DNA from: Saccoglossus kowalevskii
Lineage: Eukaryota > Hemichordata > Enteropneusta > Harrimaniidae
NCBI RefSeq assembly: GCF_000003605.2
Contig: NW_003150771.1
Location: forward strand, 104,004-125,800
DNA length: 21,797 nucleotides
Reading direction: 5' to 3'
The notes beneath the pieces were generated by a model. That model was given only the letters and a program-made list of their open reading frames with translations. It did no database searches and was not told the origin of the DNA. A program made the translations under genes and the position numbers. Below, in pieces: positions 9,731-18,570 of this stretch (position 1 is the stretch's first letter; each line of letters starts with the position of its first letter).

Positions 9731-9802
9731 ATGAATGAATGAATGAATGAATGAATGAATGAATGAATGAATGAATGAATGAATGAATGAATGAATGAAT
9801 GA
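9731..9802. repeat. (ATGA)n tetranucleotide microsatellite
   Basis: Eighteen uninterrupted ATGA (equivalently GAAT/TGAA) units. It lies within the intron of the minus-strand gene. It could be a simple-sequence tail of an older retroelement, but no LINE sequence is recognisable beside it. Confidence 0.97.
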
Positions 9803-10074
9803 CCGACCCTGGATAGCGAAATGAATGTCATTATTTCATCGTCTTGTTTTACTATACTCGCTTCTTAAATGGGCACACGAAACAACTGGTTATCAAGGTT
9901 AAACTTCCATAGACACAGTGTACACACTTCGGGCATTGCACCAAATAAAGACAGACGTTTTTTTATTGACATCGTATTCTTTTATAGTCAAATGAAGGTT
10001 TGTACTTTACACCACACGACATGAATGGTCGTCTCATGGCATTCGCCTGTGGGCTGGTCAAGTGGTTTGTTGTC

Positions 10075-10176
10075 GTTTCGTTCCAACGCTGTTTCGCTCC
10101 AATCCCGTTTCATCTCAATGCCGTTTCGTCCCACTGCTGTTTTTGTCCCAGACCTTTTCGTCCTGAGTGTTTCGTG
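10075..10176. repeat. Degenerate 16-bp tandem repeat (GTTTCGTYCCAAYGCY)
   Basis: Five 16-bp units start at 10075, 10091, 10107, 10123 and 10139. A 14-bp unit and a trailing GTTTCG follow. The GTTTCGTCCCA heart is the best kept part; the last bases drift between units. It creates an open frame (10000-10185) that is probably not a gene. Confidence 0.75.
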
Positions 10177-11710
10177 ATTGATTGAACATATGTTTAAGCA
10201 GTACCGAATACGACTGAGAGTATTTTACGCAATTTAAAATTAATATATAGGTTTAACTTTTTGACTCCAAATCTCGTATTGACAAGTTCTACAGTAAAAT
10301 TTGTTGCATTGAGATTATACCCTGTTTAAAGTTGGACGAATATATATCATTAAATTGCGAATCGAAATTGTCCCCAGCCAAATTGTATAAATATCTACAG
10401 CATCTTTTGAAAATAGAGACGCGCCGCAAAATAAATATTAATTCTAATTAACATTAAATATAGCTATCAATACTCTGTACTGTCAACTTCACAAACATTT
10501 TAACTAGTTTCAAGTTCAACTCGTTTTTTCATGGAAAAAGGCGAGTATTCTGGCTGAAATATTGAAGTAAACTTGACAAAAGTGAAATTAACAAAACAAA
10601 TATGAATCAAAAGCCGAGTTCTCAAATCATTGAAAGGGGGATATAAAGTAAAATTGACCCTCGATTTGAATAATTCGTTTAGTACAAACTTTGTGTGATC
10701 ACATGTCAGTTTCAATACGCAGATTTAAAATATTTAAAATGCATTTTTGAGATACGGGTTGTCTATTACTGACAAATGTCGACTGAGACCGAATTCAACC
10801 TTAATTCGCCGAAATGTGTGAATCTTAGAAAACAGTTAAAAATATAATAATTTATGAATAAATTGCGATTCGAAATTACAGACTGTTAAAGTATGCCACT
10901 GAGCTCCATTGGTTATATATCAACTGTTGCTTTTGTCACAGGCAGAGCATATCGGGTTTCACTACCAGTATATTGCATTTTACTGAGTGCATATCAATAT
11001 TCATACTTCCTGAATGTTAATGCCCGACCACGGATCCCAAAGCACTGGGACATCTTGGGATAAAAAACAATAATTCCACATTGATGTTGTTTACCGACAG
11101 ACAGATCCATTATTTCAAATGTATAGTTTTCCAATCATACATTTCGAGTCGTTCCATTCTCTGCGGTCATATGTTCATAAGCCAAATATATCAATCATTT
11201 AGCCAGGTAGTTGTCAGTAACTTATTCATGAGAAGGCGGTCCGCGATGCAGAGAATGTAAGAATAGAATGTGGACCAGGCTCCATTGAGCGACATATCTA
11301 ACTGGGAATGGGTTGACCCAATATACATTAATATAATACCCACTCTGATATTTATGCAATGTATAACTTTTGCTGGCGAACAAAATTACAACACACCGGA
11401 CCCTAAATTGTATTACTTGTTATAACAACATCGTAAAGTGTTTTATAATGAATGCACAGCTTTTGCGAGGTCATGTGACCTTCAGGGATCAGGCTTCAAT
11501 GCAGTTCAACAATTGGTTGTTCGTTTTCCACCCCACACTAGACTGTAGGTATACAATTGCAATGAGTAGCCGATGTGGAACGCTTATGAAGGTGATTAAA
11601 TAACATTCAAAAACCATGGAGGTAAAAATAGATCTCACTCACAAACTGAGTAAGAACAAGTACCGACATGTACCTGTTTAGAAAATAAGGACTAAATTGA
11701 ATGAACTTAC

Positions 11711-11854
11711 CGCCGGAACTATTATGTCGACGTCTTCAGCTTGGTTCTGGGCTACTGGATTATCGTATGTTACCGGTACATCATCTCCAACGGGCACTTC
11801 GGTGCCGTCTTTCAGTACCAGTATATATCTGTCTTTGGCTTTCTCGCCTTCCAT
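11711..11854 (-). CDS. First coding exon of the small membrane protein
   Basis: On the minus strand an ATG at 11854-11852 in good context (GCAATGG) has an in-frame TAG five codons upstream, so the start is well defined. The 48-codon exon ends in GCG before a strong GTAAGT donor (11710-11705), phase 0. It encodes an acidic, soluble leader beginning MEGEKAKDRYILVLKDGTEV, ending VDIIVPA, with no signal peptide, consistent with a cytosolic N-terminus. It joins in frame to the exon at 4569-4748, giving 107 residues with the transmembrane helix at about 65-90 and the sequon at residue 100. A TATA box lies 68 bp upstream of the ATG. Product unrecognised. The plus-strand open frame over this exon is its shadow. 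Confidence 0.7.
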
Positions 11855-11921
11855 TGCGATATTTGTCTAGTGAATAGAGACACATACCCCGAGACCTCGA
11901 TTACTTGTTTTATTCCTTTCA

Positions 11922-11931
11922 CCTTTATAAA
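11922..11931 (-). promoter_or_regulatory. TATA box of the minus-strand gene
   Basis: The minus strand reads TTTATAAAGG. A TATA box acts about 30 bp upstream of initiation, so transcription would start near 11895-11900, leaving a 5' UTR of about 45 bases before the ATG at 11854. Position relative to an independently supported start codon makes it more credible than a chance AT-rich match. Confidence 0.55.
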
Positions 11932-12509
11932 CCAAGGACAAAACTAGGGCGCGACTTGGCCGTAAAAACCGGGGCTGACATATCCGTAATCAGTTATGAT
12001 TCATAGAGCTCGGAAACCTAAAGTAATATTTTCACACAATATTGGACATTAAGCAAATATTAGCTGAGTTTTTTTCCGGTTTTCAATGGTATCGGGTTAC
12101 TGTGCCGTCTACCTGTATGTAAGTGCTGAGCTGGCACTCATTGTTGTCCCGTGAAGTTATAGTGGTCTCGTGATTTTTTTTTTTACCAGCGGTCACAAAC
12201 TCTAGACTCGAGTACTTTTTAGTCTCGAAGGTAAAGCAAATAACTTCGAGTTGTGAGATAAATCACACAGTCAGCCGTGAAGTAAAGTTAAAAAGTGTCA
12301 TTTCAGTGAAATTTCTCTTCTGCAACGTAAACATGTGGAATTTAAAGTTCCAAAGTCCATTGAGTGTCCCAGTTTAGCATTACATGGTTAGTTTTGACAT
12401 TCTCGTACATAACCTGAGAGATTTGACTATTCTACGGTTGATAATGTCAAAATTATATAATGTAACTGTGTGCAGATTTAAACGATTAGTGTACGAGAAA
12501 ATAAAATAC

Positions 12510-12609
12510 CTGCTGGGTGTGTTTCCAACGACAAGTCAGTGGTTCTCTGTCGAATAGTTGTTGTCAATACAAGGGGCGCGTCAATGCGAACGAGTTCAGG
12601 ACTTTCCAT
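12510..12609 (-). CDS. Candidate alternative first exon of the minus-strand gene
   Basis: An ATG at 12609-12607 in strong context (AAAATGG) opens 33 codons, beginning MESPELVRIDAPLVLTTTIR, and ends CCAGCAG before a GTATTT donor at 12509. An in-frame TAA lies nine codons upstream of the ATG. The exon ends in phase 1, so it cannot join the main acceptor of the terminal exon in frame. It does fit a second acceptor, CACTAG, whose exon would start at 4729, giving an 86-residue protein that keeps the transmembrane helix. It could instead belong to another gene, or be a chance frame: 33 codons is short. Confidence 0.35.
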
Positions 12610-13655
12610 TTTAAACAGGGTACACCGACTTGACACTTAATGGAGGGACATACTTTGTTACGAGTGCCGTGAAATTGAGAAAATGGGCAAACGTTTATCG
12701 ACTTTTTGTTTATGTTAAAAATGTCTCTCGTTCATGTCGATATTCATAAATTAACCGACGTTAACTTATCGTAAGACCGTATTGTTAAAGCCCTCGATGA
12801 TTGCAATAAACTCTACCAAAGTCGTTGAAAAGTGCATTGTTCGTCGTACCGGTTCGCCGCACCATTACAGCCACACCTATGAACACTTTTACACTTCGTG
12901 GTCCAGACACATGATTAAACATTGCTGTTCATATTCAGCTATATCACCCATGTCTTAGGTACAATATATGCCGATCAGTTTCTTGATCAATCTGTCTTAA
13001 AGTTGTCGAGTAATTACGGTTAGCTCCTCCCCCATGAGTCAACCCTTTGTAGACCCTATGGAAAAAACAATAGGACTGGAAGACAATGAAATACTAGTAA
13101 CCACCAGGGTTTATAGACAAATAATATGGATATGTTTGATATTATTATTTCAAACGCATTTCAGTTGACGACTTCGGGTTTCGCTTTTTCTGTTCTTTTC
13201 AAAACACTAGAAAAAACACATTCACGATCACCTCTTTAATTTAGGATTAATTTATTTTGTAAGTTCTAATTTTGAAAAAGCCTTTGTGATACTAGTATGT
13301 TACAAGATATGGGGAAAGAGATTGCTCTGTTGGGTCCTATGCTATCCATGTTATCAAGCGTAAACAATACAAGGTGCAATTGTCGATTAGAAAATTTCAA
13401 AATAAAGATAAATTAAATTAAATTAGAAAAAGTTACCAGCGTTTTAAAACTTTATAGTGCTAAACATGATAAACTCAAAACCGTTCCATGGTAGACGGCG
13501 TTCTAGAGCTCTCTTTATGGGGTTAAGAATACACCTAATAGATGTAATTGTTTGAAAATCGCAAAGAAATATACTTTATAACCGTTTGTTGATCAATTAG
13601 TATATAATAAACATGCCCATTAGCATGCTAGTTTCGGTATTTCGTAAGTAAAAAT
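12610..13655. other. Non-coding flank upstream of the minus-strand gene
   Basis: No repeat, exon or RNA gene was recognised. Composition is AT-rich without a CpG-dense block. It may hold the promoter of the candidate first exon at 12510-12609, but no TATA box stands at the expected distance. Confidence 0.4.
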
Positions 13656-13876
13656 CAGTGGCGGCGGCACAGGGGGCAGAGAGGCGGAACAAATGTGTCG
13701 GGGCGTCGCCCCCCCCAAATCAAGCTGATACTCTTTGTGTCAGCACAATTTGTCTTTGAAAATGCAGGAAATAGCGTTTCAGATGGTATAGATTTCAAAT
13801 TTTTTAAGTTAGAGTACGCCCCTTGACCCCCTAGTAAGATCTCCCCCTCATGCTCAATTTCTTGCCGCCACCTATG
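13656..13876. mobile_element. CAGTGGCGGCGGCAC-ended element, copy 2
   Basis: It starts CAGTGGCGGCGGCACAGG; the right end as reverse complement reads CATAGGTGGCGGCAAG. The interior follows copy 1 (9032-9262) in order: CAAATCAAGCTGA, CTTTGTGTCAGCA, AATGCAG.AAATAGC, TAGATTTTCAAATTTT-like. Target duplication not evident. The 80-codon minus-strand frame is an accident of the repeat. Confidence 0.68.
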
Positions 13877-14261
13877 TTCATAAACACGTATAATCATCGT
13901 TACATCATTGCTGTTGTGTGGAACCGGTTTTTACTATTATATGTTCACGAGTGTCAAGTCCTGTCACACTGTGTTATTTTATTTATTATGGCAGTCAAGT
14001 TTCAAGTTACTGAACACGTATGACATGAAAGTAACGTGGCGACAATACACATCCAGGAATTCAAGGATTTATCAATATGTTTATCTTCTGAATATGAAAC
14101 GTACAATTCAAAACTTTTGTTTTCAAAGTTTTTTTTTACTTTTAGAGAAAAATGAATGACACACTACGAAACAATGCATCTCGACCAAACTATCAAATTA
14201 ATATAAAAATACTTGTAGATTATTATTTAATATATGCATGCAAGACGCAACTATATGTAAC
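13877..14261. other. AT-rich spacer, no recognised gene
   Basis: The frame 13908-14159 (83 codons) has no domain, start context or splice signal to support it. Nothing else is visible. Confidence 0.4.
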
Positions 14262-14357
14262 GTGTCACCACGGTTACTTAGTACCGGTTACTTAGTACCG
14301 GTTATTTAGTACCGGTTACTTAGTAGTAGTACCGGTTATTTAGTACCGTGGTGTCAC
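14262..14357. repeat. 14-bp ACCGGTTACTTAGT array bracketed by inverted repeats
   Basis: Arms GTGTCACCACGGT (14262-14274) and ACCGTGGTGTCAC (14345-14357) are reverse complements with one mismatch. Between them, about five units of ACCGGTTAYTTAGT are arrayed, with a small AGT expansion (near 14323-14330). The arms blend into the repeat, so the block is a closed inverted-repeat unit with a tandem core. It lies 28 bp left of the 23-bp array. Confidence 0.85.
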
Positions 14358-14385
14358 TATATTGACAGAAAATCGCGTACATGTT

Positions 14386-14890
14386 GCTATCCCACGCTTA
14401 TTAAGCTTGCTATCCCACGCTTATTAAGCTTGCTATCCCATGCTTATTAAGCTTGCTATCCCATGCTTATTAAGCTTGCTATCCCATGCTTATTAAGCTT
14501 GCTATCCCATGCTTATTAAGCTTGCTATCCCGTGCTTATTAAGCTTGCTATCCCGTGCTTATTAAGCTTGCTATCCCATGCTTATTAAGCTTGCTATCCC
14601 ATGCTTATTAAGCTTGCTATCACATGCTTATTAAGCTTGCTATCCCATGCTTATTAAGCTTGCTATCCCATGCTTATTAAGCTTGCTATCCCATGCTTAT
14701 TAAGCTTGCTATCCCGTGCTTATTAAGCTTGCTATCCCGTGCTTATTAAGCTTGCTATCCCATGCTTATTAAGCTTGCTATCCCATGCTTATTAAGCTTG
14801 CTATCCCATGCTTATTAAGCTTGCTATCACATGCTTATTAAGCTTGCTATCCCATGCTTATTAAGCTTGCTATCCCATGCTTATTAAGCA
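14386..14890. repeat. 23-bp minisatellite, 22 units
   Basis: The unit is GCTATCCCATGCTTATTAAGCTT at constant 23-bp spacing from 14386 to the last unit at 14869 (its end is altered). Within each unit, GCTTATTAAGC is a near-perfect palindrome. Variation is almost confined to bases 7-10: units 1-2 have CCCACG, 7, 8, 15 and 16 have CCCGTG, 11 and 20 have CACATG, and the rest CCCATG. There are no unique spacers, so it is not a CRISPR array. Non-coding. Confidence 0.98.
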
Positions 14891-15171
14891 ATGAATCGTC
14901 AACATAAACTTGAAACATATAATGGGCGTATATCCTATCGAATGGTAAACATCAGCGACGCATATTTATGTGCTGCTACAACCTCTATTTTCTTGCACAT
15001 TTTACATTGACGTGAAAAAAATAATTGTGTTTTGAATCTTCTTTGCCGTTCGCGTGCACGATGGCTCGTAATAAACAGCATTGCAACAAATGGATATAAT
15101 TTCACTATAGCAAATAATATTATCGTCATATGCGTATCGTTTGGGCCAACAGATCGACGAATGAGAGCGTG

Positions 15172-15296
15172 ATTTCGGCACGAGCCCAGTCGGTCCTAAG
15201 TGGGTCCTGAATAACGTGAACACAACTGCTGTAATCCCTCTGCAAATACAACTGATTAACAATTTCGGCACGTGCCCAGATCCAGTAACGTGAACG
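15172..15296. repeat. Diverged direct duplication (ATTTCGGCACGWGCCCAG)
   Basis: ATTTCGGCACGAGCCCAG at 15172 recurs as ATTTCGGCACGTGCCCAG at 15262. Each is followed by a TCC...TAACGTGAAC segment (15205-15223 and 15281-15296), with the first copy longer. The minus-strand open frame 15002-15352 crosses both copies but shows no recognisable domain. Confidence 0.65.
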
Positions 15297-15436
15297 TAGT
15301 AATTATGTTTAAAAATATTCTGTAGTAAGCATTTATAGGGCCATTTACCCATGGGAGTTAATACCTATAGAAACTACATAATCTGTCAATGGCTTGCAGC
15401 TATTGGTGGATAACATAATAGCATACGCCAAGATAT

Positions 15437-15574
15437 TTAAAGCGGAGGAGTCGTCACCTGCGCATGCGTCAAATGGTCATAGCGTCTACCCACGAGCCTT
15501 TGCGTTTTAGCGTGTTGTTATGGTCGCCCGGGACTCAATTCCCGTGTGTGCCCAGGTGACGACCCCCCCCCCCC
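15437..15574 (+). mobile_element. TTAA-flanked MITE, copy 3
   Basis: It begins TTAA then AGCGGAGGAGTCGTCACCTG and ends CCCAGGTGACGAC running into 12 Cs. It keeps the CTTTGCGTTTTAGCG block (15498-15512) and lacks the TTGTTTACAAACAA block, the reverse of copy 2. The right TTAA is lost. Confidence 0.68.
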
Positions 15575-16586
15575 ATGATGGTAACGATGCTGTGTTATGT
15601 GGATCGACAAGGAACTATAACGAGCGGTTTCCTTGTTTGGTAAAATATTTCCGCAGTTTCAGTTTTCATGTCGTTCTGTGATCTTTGGTATTAATAGCTG
15701 TTAACCAGACCCCTCTTAACCACTGAAAGTATTCCTCAAGTTTATGCTGCAATTTAATAACACATATACAATGTAATAACAGATGCTTGGCCAAATTGGC
15801 ACATTTTGGTTGTAGCCACATTGTGAAGAAGTCAACTTTGAATTATAATACCCGATGTGCAACATTATTATATTTGTATTTTTTTATTTTGTATTCCTGT
15901 TTCGCCTGTGTATGGATGGGAATGCGTAAGTAATTTTTTTTGAAATACCAGAACTCTTTGAGAAAATTCTTTCATTTTTTTTAAAAAAAACATCATTTTT
16001 GTTTTGTCTACTAATTCCTCAATCGTACAGATACCACAGAATTACTTCAAGTTGGCAACCACCTTGCATTGTCATTCATATAACCAACTACTTAGAAATT
16101 GGATTGAAGTTGCTCAATTCTCTCGGGAAGCCGATTAAGAACTCTCTCTCCTCCCGGGAAAGTGTCCCTCTAGCGAGAGCGTAGGCGTACACGAATATTT
16201 CAGGATTCGGAAATCAAATATTCCCTAAGTATTCACCAAGTATTCAGTAACACAAATTCACGCCTGAATACATTGTAACACAGGGGGGGGGGTGCCGTCA
16301 TACCCTCAAAAGTGTGACCATGTTTATAGTTTGACAGCTAACAAAATTACACCCATATTATATCTAAAAAAATTATTCCATTTATATCAACTACAACGTT
16401 TGATGTCTCATATATCCAGATAAAAAAAAAGCAGGGCATAAAATATAATTACACATAATATTACTTATTATTTTTACCACTGTAGGCGGACTCAGACTGG
16501 GAAACTGTCGATTTCTGCTTGTAATATATGCGAGATGGGTGACAGTAAGTTGAAGCATACCAATATAGGAATACAATAAATATAAA
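15575..16586. other. AT-rich spacer with a poly-G run
   Basis: No gene recognised. A run of about ten G lies near 16283-16292. Short frames at 15999-16184 and 16391-16633 lack any supporting signal. Confidence 0.4.
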
Positions 16587-16978
16587 CAGAGGTACATTAC
16601 TTGGGGTTTGCAACTACGGTGACATGATACCAAGATCCCGTTTCAATCTCGCTCTCGCATAAGTGTTCCAACTCAGAAAAATTCGAATGCGCATGCCCGA
16701 GGTAACTAGGATACTGGAATGTCCAGGTGGATCAAAATAGCTGCTCACGATATGACGGATTACGATAACTATATTTTCTTTACATTTTCGATGTATTACA
16801 TTTTTTCACTATGAATGTGGTAATACATGTTTTATTATTTTATTACAAACCGCCTATCTCATGTTAGAAGGTCGTAGCACCAGTCTCGCTATTTACGAGA
16901 TGAGACTTGAATGGGATCTTGACATGATGTCACCATACAGTACTATGCGCGTTGCAAACCCCAAGTAATGTACCTCTG
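16587..16978. repeat. Inverted duplication with about 250-bp loop
   Basis: The left arm (16587-16650) reads CAGAGGTACATTACTTGGGG then TTTGCAAC...GGTGACATGATACCAAGATC. The right arm (16902-16978) is its reverse complement with a 13-base insertion near 16934-16950 and a few substitutions. It shares GGGATCTTG, ATGTCACC and GTTGCAAACCCCAAGTAATG. The last 28 bases are identical. It may be the long arms of a fold-back element or a local inverted duplication. No coding frame spans it. Confidence 0.8.
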
Positions 16979-17500
16979 ATATAAACCATAACATTTTATC
17001 GACACATCCCAGTAGGTAAATCGTGCATAGTGCTGACCCCATCGTGTACACCCAGGCTGTATAAAACGATATGACTAGCAACGACATGTTCATTCACATC
17101 TTAAATTGTTAAATTCTTTCTTATGATTTTAAAAATACAAAAAATAATAATATTTGACTGTACTCTGTAAAACTAGGGCTCTCTGGTTGTTTAGTTACGG
17201 TGTAATTGTTGGTATGTATTTTGTTGCTACGAAGTTTGTAACTCGAGCTCGTTTGCCCATGTAAGTCATTTACAAAATTATTACGTATTTTCGACTCGTG
17301 TTTCAATGCAATGTCGAGTACCTTTAATAACCAGATCATTAAAATTATAACTATTATGTTTCTTTAAATATTTGAACAGTTTGGTCCACAATTTACAAAT
17401 AATATAATAATACTTTAACATGTAATGTCGTTTCGACGGAAGTGTTTATTTAATACAGGGTAACACAGGTAATACAGGTAACAGCCGACATTTATTGTCC
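16979..17500. other. AT-rich spacer without recognised features
   Basis: The minus-strand frame at 17121-17339 has no domain or splice support. Nothing further is seen. Confidence 0.4.

Positions 17501-17585
<85 letters not shown>
17501..17585. repeat. (TTA)n trinucleotide microsatellite, about 28 units
   Basis: An uninterrupted TTA/TAA array. It lies some 670 bp upstream of the start of the secreted-protein gene. Confidence 0.97.
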
Positions 17586-17586
<1 letters not shown>

Positions 17587-18198
17587 GAAATATGCGCGTT
17601 TATTGCCCAGGAAGTCGCACTTGTACTAACAAACATACTTCTGTGTTTCAGTGCACCGCCGGTACATGGCCTGCAAATTTTGACCCGTGTTTTATTTTTT
17701 GAAAATAAACATAGAGGCGGAGCCGATAATACTTTGGCAACAATTACGGCATGACTTATCAAACGGATGACAATAAAAGTAAATTTTATGTGACACAATT
17801 TCAGCATGTGAACTATAAAAGTAAAACATTAAAAGTAAATTTTCTCAAAGCAGGTATGATGTTTAAATATAAAAAAACAAAAATTGAATAATAAAAATAT
17901 AATGAAAAAAATAATTGAAATTTGTTAATAGTTTTCAACGACAATAAAAACTGAAAATGACAGTTAATGAAAATAAATATTGAACGACAATAACAAACTA
18001 AAATAAAAATGGCAGTTAAAATACCCGCCTCAATGCAATGTAATTACCAACAAAATATATTTTTTTTCAAGTAGGTCTTGAAATAAACCTCTACGTACGA
18101 TCATCTGCTTCCCAGCTCTAATAATCAACCCTTCAGCTTGTTTTGGAAAATACTACCGAAGTCTAGCCGAGCCGTGGCAATTTGACTCCCTAGGCTAG
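17586..18198. other. A-rich upstream flank of the secreted-protein gene
   Basis: It is mostly A/T with a short direct duplication: ACGACAATAA...ACAGTTAA at about 17939 and ACGACAATAA...GCAGTTAA at about 17985. The minus-strand frame 17583-17807 has no support. The last 200 bases become less AT-rich toward the gene. Confidence 0.4.
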
Positions 18199-18220
18199 TT
18201 ATAATACCGCGCATGACGTA
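18199..18220 (+). promoter_or_regulatory. Candidate core promoter: TTATAATA and a CRE-like TGACGTA
   Basis: TTATAATA (18199-18206) is 52 bp upstream of the ATG at 18258, and TGACGTA (18214-18220) resembles half of an ATF/CREB site. Initiation about 30 bp past the TATA-like box would leave a very short 5' UTR. The placement is plausible but the motifs are short. Confidence 0.3.
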
Positions 18221-18257
18221 TTTTCAGTTGGTGTCGCAGTAGCACAGAGAAACAAAC

Positions 18258-18570
18258 ATGGCAGGACAAAGCTCTATTTTCGTTATACTTTTCTTTCTTT
18301 TCACTTCCGGTGTCTGTCGAGTGCATCTATCAAAAATCAGCAGTCATGATGAAGGTTTAGAAAGCAACAGTCGTACTATCGCCTTGGCGTACAGATGCAC
18401 AACAAAACTTGGCGGTGATGGAGAGGAGGTTTCCTGTGCGAATTGCAATGGCTGTTCAGCAAAAGAGAGCTTATTTGTTGGTACCGGTAAACTGGAATGG
18501 GATCAGTACGAAAACCGGATTCGTCAGAAGTGGTTGGAGGTGGTGCGACGTGCACTTTGCTGGGTGTACG
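18258..18570 (+). CDS. Exon 1 of a secreted cysteine-containing protein
   Basis: The start ATG is in near-ideal context (AAACATGG). Residues 1-20 form a signal peptide: MAGQSS, a hydrophobic core (IFVILFFLF), then TSGVC with likely cleavage around residues 18-22. The mature part has Cys47, a C-x2-C-x2-C cluster at 60, 63 and 66, then an aromatic/basic helix-like stretch (KLEWDQYENRIRQKWLEVV) and Cys101. The exon ends after one base of codon 105 (TACG) at a consensus GTAAGT donor (18571). It joins in frame to 19089. Role: probably extracellular or lumenal; family not recognised. Reading through the donor would add a basic tail to a stop at 18660-18662, the retained-intron form. Confidence 0.72.

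Larger units (their letters stand above)
4749..11710 (-). other. Intron of the minus-strand gene (6,962 bp)
   Basis: It is bounded by a GTAAGT donor at 11710-11705 and a CTAG acceptor at 4752-4749. It contains the nested MITE pair (5812-6161), pentamer and tetramer microsatellites, a TTAA MITE (7351), a GGCGGCGG element (9032) and a 16-bp degenerate repeat (10075). Elsewhere (4753-5740, 6162-6820, 7515-9030, 9263-9730, 10180-11700) I see AT-rich sequence with no recognised gene. Short open frames at 5493-5687, 8018-8212, 8623-8892, 10500-10715 and 11370-11603 show no domain or codon signature. An additional small coding exon inside cannot be excluded. Confidence 0.55.

Noticed and set aside
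11741-11947. 68-codon plus-strand frame rich in aromatic residues
   Set aside because: Shadow of the minus-strand first coding exon, which has start, donor and TATA support.
13655-13897. 80-codon minus-strand frame
   Set aside because: Lies across the second copy of the same MITE and does not conserve the peptide.
14386-14890. CRISPR array
   Set aside because: Units follow one another with no spacers and the host is eukaryotic; it is a minisatellite.
15172-15190. Similarity to a cDNA-library EcoRI adapter (AATTCGGCACGAG), suggesting vector contamination
   Set aside because: An extra T breaks the match, there is no EcoRI site, and a diverged genomic second copy lies 90 bp away.
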